From the NCBI RefSeq assembly GCF_000013745.1, contig NC_007925.1, positions 310,001 through 374,000 on the forward strand: a stretch of 64,000 nt of DNA, written 5' to 3'. The position numbers and the translations under genes were made by a program. Under the pieces are notes generated by a model, which saw nothing but the letters and a program-made list of their open reading frames with translations, did no database searches and had not been told where the DNA came from. Shown piece by piece: positions 44,880 through 52,241 of the stretch. The number at the start of each line of letters is the position of its first letter. Within the stretch, counting starts at the first letter, position 1. Origin of the DNA: Rhodopseudomonas_A palustris_F (GTDB lineage: Bacteria > Pseudomonadota > Alphaproteobacteria > Rhizobiales > Xanthobacteraceae).

Positions 44880-45587
44880 ATGAGTGAGAAGCTTGCCGCG
44901 CGCGATCGTATGATCGTGGCGCTGGATCTGCCGAGCGTCGAGGCCGCCGAGGCGATGATCGCAAGGCTCGGCGATAGCGCGAGTTTTTACAAGATCGGCT
45001 ACCAATTGGCCTATGCGGGCGGGCTGTCGATGGTCGGCCGGCTCGCCGACGCCGGCAAGAAGGTGTTCGTCGATCTCAAGCTGCACGACATCGGCAACAC
45101 CGTCGGGCGAGGGGTGGAGAGCTTGAGCGCGCTCGGCGCCACCTTTCTCACCGTGCACGCCTATCCGCAGACCATGAAAGCCGCGGTCGAAGCGCGCGGC
45201 GATTCGGGGCTGAAGATTCTCGCCGTTACCGTGCTGACCTCCTATGACGATTCCGATCTGCAGGAGGCCGGCTACCGGCTCGGGGTGCGCGAACTGGTCG
45301 AGCAGCGCGCCCGCCAGGCGCAGGCGATCGGCATCGACGGCCTGGTCTGCTCGCCCGAAGAGGCGGCGCATCTGCGCGGCATCGTCGGCCGCAACATCGC
45401 TCTGGTGACGCCCGGGATTCGCCCGGCCGGGGCCGCGGCGGGCGACCAGAAGCGGATCATGACGCCCGCGCGCGCCATCGCCGCCGGCGCGGATTATCTG
45501 GTGGTCGGCCGGCCGATCGTCGAGGCGGCCGATCCCAAGGCCGCCGCCTCAGCCATCGTCGAAGAAATCGCAACCGCAACGGCTTGA
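44880..45587 (+). CDS. pyrF: Orotidine 5'-phosphate decarboxylase
   Basis: PyrF decarboxylates OMP to UMP in pyrimidine synthesis. The 235-residue barrel has the catalytic charge network in [12 protein letters not shown] near 60 (Lys and Asp) and the phosphate-binding TPGIRP near 180. VGRPI near 210 completes it. The bases just before the start carry two copies of GTGAGCCCCC, a small duplication that could offer an extra ribosome contact; the ATG used is the one giving [16 protein letters not shown]. Confidence 0.97.
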
Positions 45588-45601
45588 GTGGGAATACGGC
45601 A

Positions 45602-45904
45602 ATGGCAAAAGGCTACTGGATCGCGCGCGTCGAGGTCGCCAACATGGACGGCTACAAGGAATACGTCGCGCAGAACGGCGCGGTGTTCAACAAATACGGC
45701 GCCAAATTCCTGGTCCGGGCCGGCAGGTATGAAAACCCGGAAGGCTCGTCGCGCTCGCGCAACGTGGTGCTCGAATTCAAGGACTACGACACCGCCCTGG
45801 CCTGTTACCACTCGCCGGAATATCAGCGCCTGGTCGCCATCCGCAAGCCGCATGGCGAGAACGACCTGGTGATCGTCGAAGGCTATGACGGCCCGCAGCC
45901 GTAG
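45602..45904 (+). CDS. DUF1330 family protein
   Basis: A 100-residue protein of the DUF1330 dimeric alpha+beta barrel family, related in fold to antibiotic-biosynthesis monooxygenase-like proteins. The usual core is seen: KGYWIARVEV, GRYENPEG and CYHSPEYQRLVAIRK. No catalytic function is established. I chose the ATG giving MAKGYWIARV, 15 bases after pyrF, so they may be cotranscribed. Confidence 0.9.
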   Translation: MAKGYWIARVEVANMDGYKEYVAQNGAVFNKYGAKFLVRAGRYENPEGSSRSRNVVLEFKDYDTALACYHSPEYQRLVAIRKPHGENDLVIVEGYDGPQP

Positions 45905-45930
45905 CTGGATGCGCTCAAGCCGTCATCCTG

Positions 45931-46064
45931 GTGTCCCGGACGCGGAGCGGCGCTCTTGCGCTGTTTCGCGAGCCGGGACCGTTCCAACCGCTACGTTTCG
46001 TGACGGCCCCGGCTCGCAGCGCTGCACGCCGGAAGACGGCGCGCCGCGCTGCGTCCGGGGCACG
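45931..46064. repeat. Dispersed palindromic repeat, family C
   Basis: Starts GTGTCCCGGACGCGGAGC and ends GCTGCGTCCGGGGCACG; inner arms GAGCCGGGACCGTTCC and GACGGCCCCGGCTCG. It separates the DUF1330 gene from dapB. Confidence 0.85.
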
Positions 46065-46171
46065 CCTCCAGTCAGTCCTGCGAACGCCTCCTCGCCATCA
46101 GGACATCCCGCTTCGGTTGCCGGGCCGGCTTGCCCCGGCTATACCGCGCCTGAATTCGAGGGCCGCGAACC

Positions 46172-46987
46172 ATGTCCGACATGCGTCTGATCGTTGCGGG
46201 AGCCGGCGGCCGGATGGGCCGCGCGTTGATCCGCGCCATCACCGAAACCCCCGGCGCGGTGGTCGCCGGCGCGCTGGAAGCGCCGACCTCGGCGCTGCTC
46301 GGCCAGGACGCCGGCACGCTGGCCGGGCTGCCGCCCTCCGGCGTCAAGCTGTCGGCGGATCTGTGGGCGTTGTCGGCCGAGGCCGACGGCATCGTGGATT
46401 TCACCGTTCCGGAAGCCACCATCGCCAATGTGGCGATCGCCGCGCAGCGCGGCATGGTCCACGTCATCGGCACCACCGGCCTCACGGCGTCGGACGACGC
46501 GGTGATCAGCAGCGTCACCTCGCGCGCCACCGTGGTCAAGTCCGGCAATATGAGCCTCGGCGTCAACCTGTTGGCGGCGCTGGTGAAACGCGTGGCGCGC
46601 TCGCTCGACGACGGGTTCGACATCGAGATTGTCGAGATGCACCACAAGGCCAAGATCGACGCCCCCTCCGGCACCGCGCTGCTGCTCGGCGAAGCCGCAG
46701 CGGCCGGCCGCGGCGTCGCGCTTGCCGAGCATTCGATCCGCGGCCGCGATGGCGTCACCGGCGCGCGCAAGGCCGGCGACATCGGTTTTGCGTCCCTGCG
46801 CGGCGGCACCGTCACCGGCGATCACACCGTGATCTTCGCCGGCCCCTATGAGCGCATCGAGCTTACCCACAAGGCCGAGGACCGCATGATCTTCGCCCAC
46901 GGCGCGTTGAAGGCCGCGCTGTGGGCGCGCGATCAGGGCCCTGGCCTGTATTCGATGGCCGACGTGCTCGGCCTCAGCGACATCTGA
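46172..46987 (+). CDS. dapB: 4-hydroxy-tetrahydrodipicolinate reductase
   Basis: DapB reduces hydroxy-tetrahydrodipicolinate in the lysine and diaminopimelate pathway. The 271-residue protein has the dinucleotide loop GAGGRMGRALI near 10, the GTTGL segment near 100, and the catalytic EMHHKAKIDAPSGTAL near 155 (His and Lys). gpmA follows after 21 bases on the same strand. Confidence 0.97.
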   Translation: MSDMRLIVAGAGGRMGRALIRAITETPGAVVAGALEAPTSALLGQDAGTLAGLPPSGVKLSADLWALSAEADGIVDFTVPEATIANVAIAAQRGMVHVIGTTGLTASDDAVISSVTSRATVVKSGNMSLGVNLLAALVKRVARSLDDGFDIEIVEMHHKAKIDAPSGTALLLGEAAAAGRGVALAEHSIRGRDGVTGARKAGDIGFASLRGGTVTGDHTVIFAGPYERIELTHKAEDRMIFAHGALKAALWARDQGPGLYSMADVLGLSDI

Positions 46988-47008
46988 TCAGAACTGGAAA
47001 TCAGCCAA

Positions 47009-47632
47009 ATGACCGATCGTCTTCTCGTGCTCGTGCGCCACGGCCAGAGCGAATGGAATCTGAAGAATCTGTTCACCGGATGGAAGGACCCCGGCCTCAC
47101 CGAGAAGGGAGTCGCGGAAGCCATCGAAGCCGGCAAGAAACTCAAAGCCCAGGGCCTGGTGTTCGACGTGGCCTTCACTTCGGTGCTGACCAGGGCGCAG
47201 ACCACGCTCGACCTGATGCTCAACGAACTCGGCCAGACCGGGCTGCCGACAAGTAAGAATCTGGCGCTCAACGAGCGCGACTACGGCGATCTGTCCGGGC
47301 TGAACAAGGACGACGCCCGCAAGAAATGGGGCGAGGAGCAGGTCCATGTCTGGCGCCGCTCCTACGACGTGCCGCCGCCCGGCGGCGAGAGCCTGAAGGA
47401 TACTTTGGCGCGCGCGCTGCCCTACTACGTGCAGGAGATCCTGCCCTGCGTGCTGCGCGGTGAACGCACGCTGGTGGCGGCGCACGGCAATTCGCTGCGC
47501 GCCTTGATCATGGTGCTGGAGAAGCTGACGCCGGAAAGCATCCTGAAGCGCGAACTCGGCACCGGTGCGCCGGTGATCTACCGCCTCAACGCCGATTCCA
47601 CCGTGGCCTCAAAGCTCGATCTGGCTGAGTAA
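47009..47632 (+). CDS. gpmA: 2,3-bisphosphoglycerate-dependent phosphoglycerate mutase
   Basis: GpmA interconverts 3- and 2-phosphoglycerate in glycolysis through a phosphohistidine. The 207-residue protein is the short form without the C-terminal extension of E. coli GpmA. Active-site pieces: VRHGQSEWN near 8 (phosphorylated His), LNERDYGDLSG near 84 (catalytic Glu), RRSYDVPPPGGES and VAAHGNSLRAL near 155 (second His). Confidence 0.96.
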   Translation: MTDRLLVLVRHGQSEWNLKNLFTGWKDPGLTEKGVAEAIEAGKKLKAQGLVFDVAFTSVLTRAQTTLDLMLNELGQTGLPTSKNLALNERDYGDLSGLNKDDARKKWGEEQVHVWRRSYDVPPPGGESLKDTLARALPYYVQEILPCVLRGERTLVAAHGNSLRALIMVLEKLTPESILKRELGTGAPVIYRLNADSTVASKLDLAE

Positions 47633-47702
47633 TTCGAGGCGCCCCGTCGCCCGCGCGTATCCGCGAATGCCGCGGTGGCGGTCAGGCACTTCGGTCAACA
47701 CG

Positions 47703-47790
47703 GTCATGGCCGGGCTTGTCCCGGCCATCCACGCCAACAAGCGACGCCCGCCCTGTTTCCGTAGATGGCCGGGACAAGCCCGGCCATGAC
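47703..47790. repeat. Dispersed palindromic repeat, family E
   Basis: GTCATGGCCGGGCTTGTCCC at the left is the exact reverse complement of GGGACAAGCCCGGCCATGAC at the right, with a 48-base centre. It lies between convergent gpmA and the Ada-like gene and may also act in termination. Confidence 0.85.
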
Positions 47791-47888
47791 GCGGAGAGGG
47801 CGGACATTTCGACACGCCTCTTGCGCAGCGGGCCTGATTGAAGTGAGCGGCGTGCCTCGGGCGTCGTTGCTACGTTGTTGACAACGTC

Positions 47889-48785
47889 TCACTCCATCCC
47901 GACCTGCCCGGCCTCCCAGCCCAGCATCGCGCGTTTGCGGGTCAGGCCCCAGTGATAGCCGGTCAGCGCGCCGCTCTTGCCGAGCGCGCGGTGGCACGGC
48001 ACCACGAACGACACCGGGTTCTTGCCGACCGCGGCGCCGACCGCGCGCGAGGCCTTCGGCAGACTGATGCAGCCCGCGATATCCGAATAGCTGACCGCGC
48101 GGCCCATCGGGATCTTCAACAGCGTCTCCCACACCCGGACCTCGAAATCGGTGCCGATCAGCACCACGCGCAGCGGCTGGTCGGCGCGCCATTGCCTGGT
48201 GTCGAAGATGCGTTGCGCCAGCGCCGCGGTGCCGGCGGCGTCTTCCACATAACTCGCGCGCGGCCAGCGCCGCTGCATGTCGGCGAGTGCGGTGAGCTCC
48301 TCACCCGGATCGGCGAAGGCCAGCCCGGCGAGGCCGCGCGCGCTTTCGATCACCACCGCGGTGCCGAACGGCGACGGGTGGAAGCCGTAGCGCAGCGTCA
48401 TACCGGTGCCGCCGCTCTTCCATTCGCCGGGCGACATCGCCTCATGGGTGACGAACAGGTCGTGCAACCGCCCCGGCCCGGACAGGCCGCTATCCAGCGC
48501 CGCATCGAGCACGCTGGCGGAGTCGCGTAGCAGGCTCTTGGCGTGGTCCAGCGTCAGCGCCTGCATGAAGGCTTTCGGCGTGAGGCCAGCCCAGCGCCGG
48601 AACAACAGATGCAATTCGTCGGGCGTGACGCCGGCGGCGTCGGCGATGGATTCGATCGCGGGCTGCGCGCGCCAGCGCTCGGAGATGAAGCCGATGGCGC
48701 GGCGCACCGAATCATAATCCCGCAAGGCGCTGTCCTGCGGGCCGGGCTTGGCGAGGCGATGATCGGTCACGGCGAGGTTCATCAT
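47889..48785 (-). CDS. Ada-like methylated-DNA-cysteine S-methyltransferase with AraC-type domain
   Basis: A 298-residue fusion of an AraC-type DNA-binding region (about 30-120: IESIADAAGVTPDELHLLFRR) and a C-terminal O6-methylguanine-DNA alkyltransferase domain. The active cysteine is in FVVPCHRALG near 265, and SYSDIAGCI and ASRAVGAAVGKNP fit the DNA-binding wing. The N-terminal zinc-type methylphosphotriester domain of classical Ada, which turns Ada into an activator, is absent. It therefore should repair DNA but may not sense damage itself. The start could be either of two adjacent ATGs. Confidence 0.92.
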   Translation of the reverse strand: MMNLAVTDHRLAKPGPQDSALRDYDSVRRAIGFISERWRAQPAIESIADAAGVTPDELHLLFRRWAGLTPKAFMQALTLDHAKSLLRDSASVLDAALDSGLSGPGRLHDLFVTHEAMSPGEWKSGGTGMTLRYGFHPSPFGTAVVIESARGLAGLAFADPGEELTALADMQRRWPRASYVEDAAGTAALAQRIFDTRQWRADQPLRVVLIGTDFEVRVWETLLKIPMGRAVSYSDIAGCISLPKASRAVGAAVGKNPVSFVVPCHRALGKSGALTGYHWGLTRKRAMLGWEAGQVGME

Positions 48786-48855
48786 GGTTGTGATGTAAGC
48801 GGGGACGATGCCCGCGGCCACCCGATTCCCGACCGCCTCGCTGGCGATCCCGGCC

Positions 48856-49356
48856 TCACGGGTTATGCAGCAGGCCGCGCCGCGCCGCCTCCAAGGCTCC
48901 GGAGAGCGCCTTGGCGAAGCTGGCCTTTTCGGCCGGCCCCAAAAAGCTCGCGACGCCGAGCCGGCGGCCGCGCGACACCAGATAGAGTTTTTCGACGCCG
49001 AATTCGGGGTCGATGATCTGCTCGAGCCGCACCCACAGCGGGTTCAGCACCCATTCGACGACATCGCCGCGGTGGCTGACCCGCCGCACCCGCAACTCCG
49101 ACGGCGTCACCGAAATTTCCTCGCTGGCGCGGGCGTGGCGGAAATTGATCTTGAACGCCCCATACACCGCGAGAACGTCGAGCCCGAAGAACCCCATCAC
49201 CGGCCAGGCGCCGAGCAGCCAGAACGCCAGCCCGGCGGCGAAGCTGACGGTGCTGAGGAAAACCATCAGCGCCCAAAACCCGGTCTTGCTCAGCGAGCGG
49301 TGCGGCGTCAGCATCGCCGAGAACAGCTGGGTCGTGGGTTCGCTGAGCGAGGTCAT
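48856..49356 (-). CDS. DUF2244 integral membrane protein
   Basis: A 166-residue protein with two membrane segments at about 28-48 and 50-68 (FWALMVFLSTVSFAAGLAFWL, WPVMGFFGLDVLAVYGAF). A soluble C-terminal part has NFRHARASEEISVTPSELRVRR. It matches DUF2244, an alphaproteobacterial family of unknown role often next to nth, which is its divergent neighbour here. Confidence 0.88.
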   Translation of the reverse strand: MTSLSEPTTQLFSAMLTPHRSLSKTGFWALMVFLSTVSFAAGLAFWLLGAWPVMGFFGLDVLAVYGAFKINFRHARASEEISVTPSELRVRRVSHRGDVVEWVLNPLWVRLEQIIDPEFGVEKLYLVSRGRRLGVASFLGPAEKASFAKALSGALEAARRGLLHNP

Positions 49357-49418
49357 TGCGGATCATTATACCGGCTCGCCGCGGGGACGCACGCGCGGTG
49401 TCATCATTTGAGGAGCGA

Positions 49419-50189
49419 ATGGCCAAAACCTTGAAAAGCCTGCCGGCGAAGCCGGCGGCCTCCAGTAACCCCGTCGCCAAAGCCGCGATCCGCGGCATCA
49501 AGCCGGCGGTCGCCGGCAAAGCGGCGACACCCGCCGCCAAAGCCAAATCAAAGCCCTGGACCGCGGCCGAGGTGCGGGAGGCGTTCGGCCGCTTCGCCAA
49601 AGCCAATCCGGAGCCGAAGGGCGAGCTCGAACATCTCAACCCGTTCACGCTGCTGGTCGCGGTGGTGCTGTCGGCGCAGGCCACCGACGCCGGCGTCAAC
49701 AAGGCGACCCGGGCGCTGTTCGCGGTGGCCGACACCCCGCAGAAGATGCTCGATCTCGGCGAAGACGCGGTGCGCGACTCCATCAAGACCATCGGGCTCT
49801 ATCGCAACAAGGCCAAGAACGTGATCGCGCTGTCGCAGAAGCTGATCAGCGAGTTCGGCGGCGAGGTGCCGCGCAGCCGCGCCGAGCTGGAGACCTTGCC
49901 CGGCGCCGGCCGCAAGACCGCCAATGTGGTGCTCAACATGGCGTTCGGCGAGCGCACCATGGCGGTCGACACCCATGTGTTCCGGGTCGCCAACCGCACC
50001 GGCCTCGCATCCGGCGACACCCCGCTCGCAGTCGAACTCGGGTTGGAGAAGGTGATCCCCACCGAGTTCATGCTGCACGCCCATCACTGGCTGATTTTAC
50101 ACGGGCGCTACACGTGCTTGGCGCGAAAACCGCGCTGCGAGGTCTGCCTGATCAACGATCTGTGCCGCTGGCCGGAAAAGACCGTGTGA
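49419..50189 (+). CDS. nth: Endonuclease III
   Basis: Nth removes oxidised pyrimidines and cleaves the abasic site in base-excision repair. The 256-residue protein has a lysine/alanine-rich extension of about 45 residues before the usual core. The helix-hairpin-helix LPGAGRKTANVVL contains the catalytic Lys, and AVDTHVFRV has the catalytic Asp. The iron-sulfur cluster cysteines have C-x6-C-x2-C-x5-C spacing, in CLARKPRCEVCLINDLC. I chose the ATG preceded by GAGGAG. Confidence 0.96.
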   Translation: MAKTLKSLPAKPAASSNPVAKAAIRGIKPAVAGKAATPAAKAKSKPWTAAEVREAFGRFAKANPEPKGELEHLNPFTLLVAVVLSAQATDAGVNKATRALFAVADTPQKMLDLGEDAVRDSIKTIGLYRNKAKNVIALSQKLISEFGGEVPRSRAELETLPGAGRKTANVVLNMAFGERTMAVDTHVFRVANRTGLASGDTPLAVELGLEKVIPTEFMLHAHHWLILHGRYTCLARKPRCEVCLINDLCRWPEKTV

Positions 50190-50208
50190 CGGCCACGGCC
50201 GGCTGACC

Positions 50209-51006
50209 TCAGCCGAATTCTTTCACCGTGGCGATGATCCGTGCGATGTCCTGCGGGCGGCTCAATCGGTGGTCGCCGTCCGGGATCATGGTCAGCACCA
50301 CGTCGTCGCAGGGCAGCCGCTCGGCAAGCGTAAAGGCGTGACGCCACGGCACGTCGGGGTCCTGCCTGCCCTGCAGGATCCGCACCGGGCAGCCGAGTTC
50401 GATGCTGCCGCCGAGCACGAGATGCTTGCGGCCATCCTCGATCAGCTTGCGGGTGATCGGATAGGGCTCGCCATAGTCCGACGGCCGCAGCCAGGTCCCG
50501 GTGGTTTCGATCTGCTTGCGGATCTGCGGCGAAAACCCGTCCCACATCAGCGCTTCGGTGAAATCCGCGGCCGGTGCGATCAGCACCAGCGCGGCGATTC
50601 GGCCGCGCGCGGGCGTGGTGCGCCGGGCAAGCCGCCGCGCCAGCAGCAGCGCCAGCCAGCCGCCCATCGAGGAGCCGACCACGATCTGCGGGCCCTCGCA
50701 GAATTCGTCGAACACCGCGACGCTTTCCTCCAGCCAGCGGCTGATGCTGCCGTCGATGAAGGCGCCGCCGGATTCGCCGTGGCCGGAATAGTCGAACCGC
50801 ACGCAGGCGCGGCCGGTCTCGGCGGCGAAGCCGTCGAGCGCCACCGCCTTGGTGCCGGTCATGTCGGAATGAAAGCCGCCGAGCCAGAACACGCCGGGCG
50901 ATGTGCCGGCGCGGGCGCGGACCGCGATCCGTCGTTGTTCGGCGCCGGTCCCGACCTCGATCGACGACGGCAAGGCAATGGTGAGATCGATTGGTCTGCC
51001 GCTCAT
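50209..51006 (-). CDS. Alpha/beta hydrolase
   Basis: A 265-residue serine hydrolase with the nucleophile elbow GSSMGG near 110, an acid in ILQGRQDPDVPW near 208 and a His in PDGDHRLS near 242. The fold resembles small peptidase-like or carboxylesterase-like hydrolases of Rhizobiales; the substrate is unknown. I chose the ATG giving MSGRPIDLTIALP; a much longer frame upstream has no family resemblance. It is convergent with nth. Confidence 0.88.
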   Translation of the reverse strand: MSGRPIDLTIALPSSIEVGTGAEQRRIAVRARAGTSPGVFWLGGFHSDMTGTKAVALDGFAAETGRACVRFDYSGHGESGGAFIDGSISRWLEESVAVFDEFCEGPQIVVGSSMGGWLALLLARRLARRTTPARGRIAALVLIAPAADFTEALMWDGFSPQIRKQIETTGTWLRPSDYGEPYPITRKLIEDGRKHLVLGGSIELGCPVRILQGRQDPDVPWRHAFTLAERLPCDDVVLTMIPDGDHRLSRPQDIARIIATVKEFG

Positions 51007-51372
51007 GGACAACTCCCCCGCATCGTCCGTGGTCTGATCCAGCGCCGCGGCTTCGTCAACGAAAGCCGGCGGCCCGCCGTCGCCAGCCGGGCGGTCGCGA
51101 TTGTCGCGGGAAAAGTTCCCGACTACACGCCGAGAATCGGCCGTCGCGTTGCCAAAATGCCTCTTAGACGATGGTTTTGTCGCGATCGCGCGTCTCGTCG
51201 CTTGCCCGCGGTTGCGGTTTCCTTCACACTGTCCGGCGATCAGCCCCGTGGACTGCGCTTTTTTGCGTCCGATCCCGCTCGTAACTATGTTACAGCGCAT
51301 GACTGATCGAACAAGCCGCTAACACCTGGTTGATCATTCGCCGCCTACGTTCACAACATTGGAGAGCCACCC

Positions 51373-51912
51373 ATTCGCCGTCCCAACAGAGCCCCGCCCG
51401 CCGCAACCAAAGACGGGCCGCGCACCAATGATGAAATCCGTAACCACGAGATCCAGCTGATCGATCAGACGGGCCTGAATCATGGCACGATCGAAACGAT
51501 CGCCGCGATCAAGATGGCCGCCGAGGCGGGCATGGATCTGGTCGAGATTTCGCCCAATACTAATCCTCCCGTATGCAAGATCATGGACTACGGGAAGTTC
51601 AAATACTCGGCGCAGAAGAAGGCCGCCGAAGCCCGCAAGAAGCAGAAGATCGTCGAGATCAAGGAGATCAAGCTCCGCCCGATGATCGACGATCACGACT
51701 ACGAAGTGAAAATGCGGGCGATGCAGCGGTTCTTCGAAGAAGGCGACAAGGTGAAGATCACCCTGCGCTACCGCGGCCGCGAAATGGCGCATCAGGAGAT
51801 CGGCACCAAGCTGCTCGACAAGGTCAAGAACGACGTTGCCGAATACGCCAAGGTCGAGCAGGACGCCCGCTTCGAAGGCCGTCAGGTCGTCATGGTGTTG
51901 GCGCCGCGCTGA
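51373..51912 (+). CDS. infC: Translation initiation factor IF-3
   Basis: IF-3 binds the 30S subunit, blocks early 50S joining and checks the start codon. The coding frame that matches the family begins at an ATT (translated as Met): ATT CGC CGT CCC AAC. IF-3 is known to repress its own mRNA through such a poor AUU start, so this start is expected. The 179-residue product has the N-domain (NDEIRNHEIQLIDQTGLNHG) and the linker KIMDYGKFKYSAQKK. The C-domain has KEIKLRPMIDDHDYEVKMR in pieces. GGAGAG lies nine bases before the ATT. Confidence 0.96.
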   Translation: MRRPNRAPPAATKDGPRTNDEIRNHEIQLIDQTGLNHGTIETIAAIKMAAEAGMDLVEISPNTNPPVCKIMDYGKFKYSAQKKAAEARKKQKIVEIKEIKLRPMIDDHDYEVKMRAMQRFFEEGDKVKITLRYRGREMAHQEIGTKLLDKVKNDVAEYAKVEQDARFEGRQVVMVLAPR

Positions 51913-52241
51913 TCGAATTTTCGGTCGCGACCATCTCCCGACAGAATTCAGGCTCGTCAGATCTCTGGCGGGCCTTTTTCTTGTGCGGCAAGCCCTGACC
52001 GTGACCCGCGCCCTTAGCCTTGGCAATTGCCCCCACCCTGATCCTCCCGCCAGCTCAGCTGGCTGGCGCTCCGGCCCGGTGCACCAAATCGCAACCGCTC
52101 GAGGGGTCTAATGCCGCCGGCGCGGCGCCGGGTGGGGCTGGGCTGCGCCGTCTCCCGGAACCGGGAGCGCCGCCAAAACCCCCGTGACTTCACCACAATG
52201 TTCCCGTGACAGCGTCCGCGCCGTCCGATATCCGGTTAGCT
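51913..52241. other. Intergenic region between infC and glnD
   Basis: About 330 bases. After the infC terminator there is a degenerate stretch with CCCCACCCTGATCCTCCCGC and CCGGGTGGGGCTGGG that resembles a broken family D repeat. No gene is seen. Confidence 0.5.
51951..51979 (+). terminator. Intrinsic terminator after infC
   Basis: GGCTCGTCAGA-TC-TCTGGCGGGCC forms an 11-base-pair stem with two G-T pairs and a very short loop, followed by TTTTTC. It begins 38 bases past the infC stop. rpmI and rplT, which follow infC in many bacteria, are not here. Confidence 0.8.
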
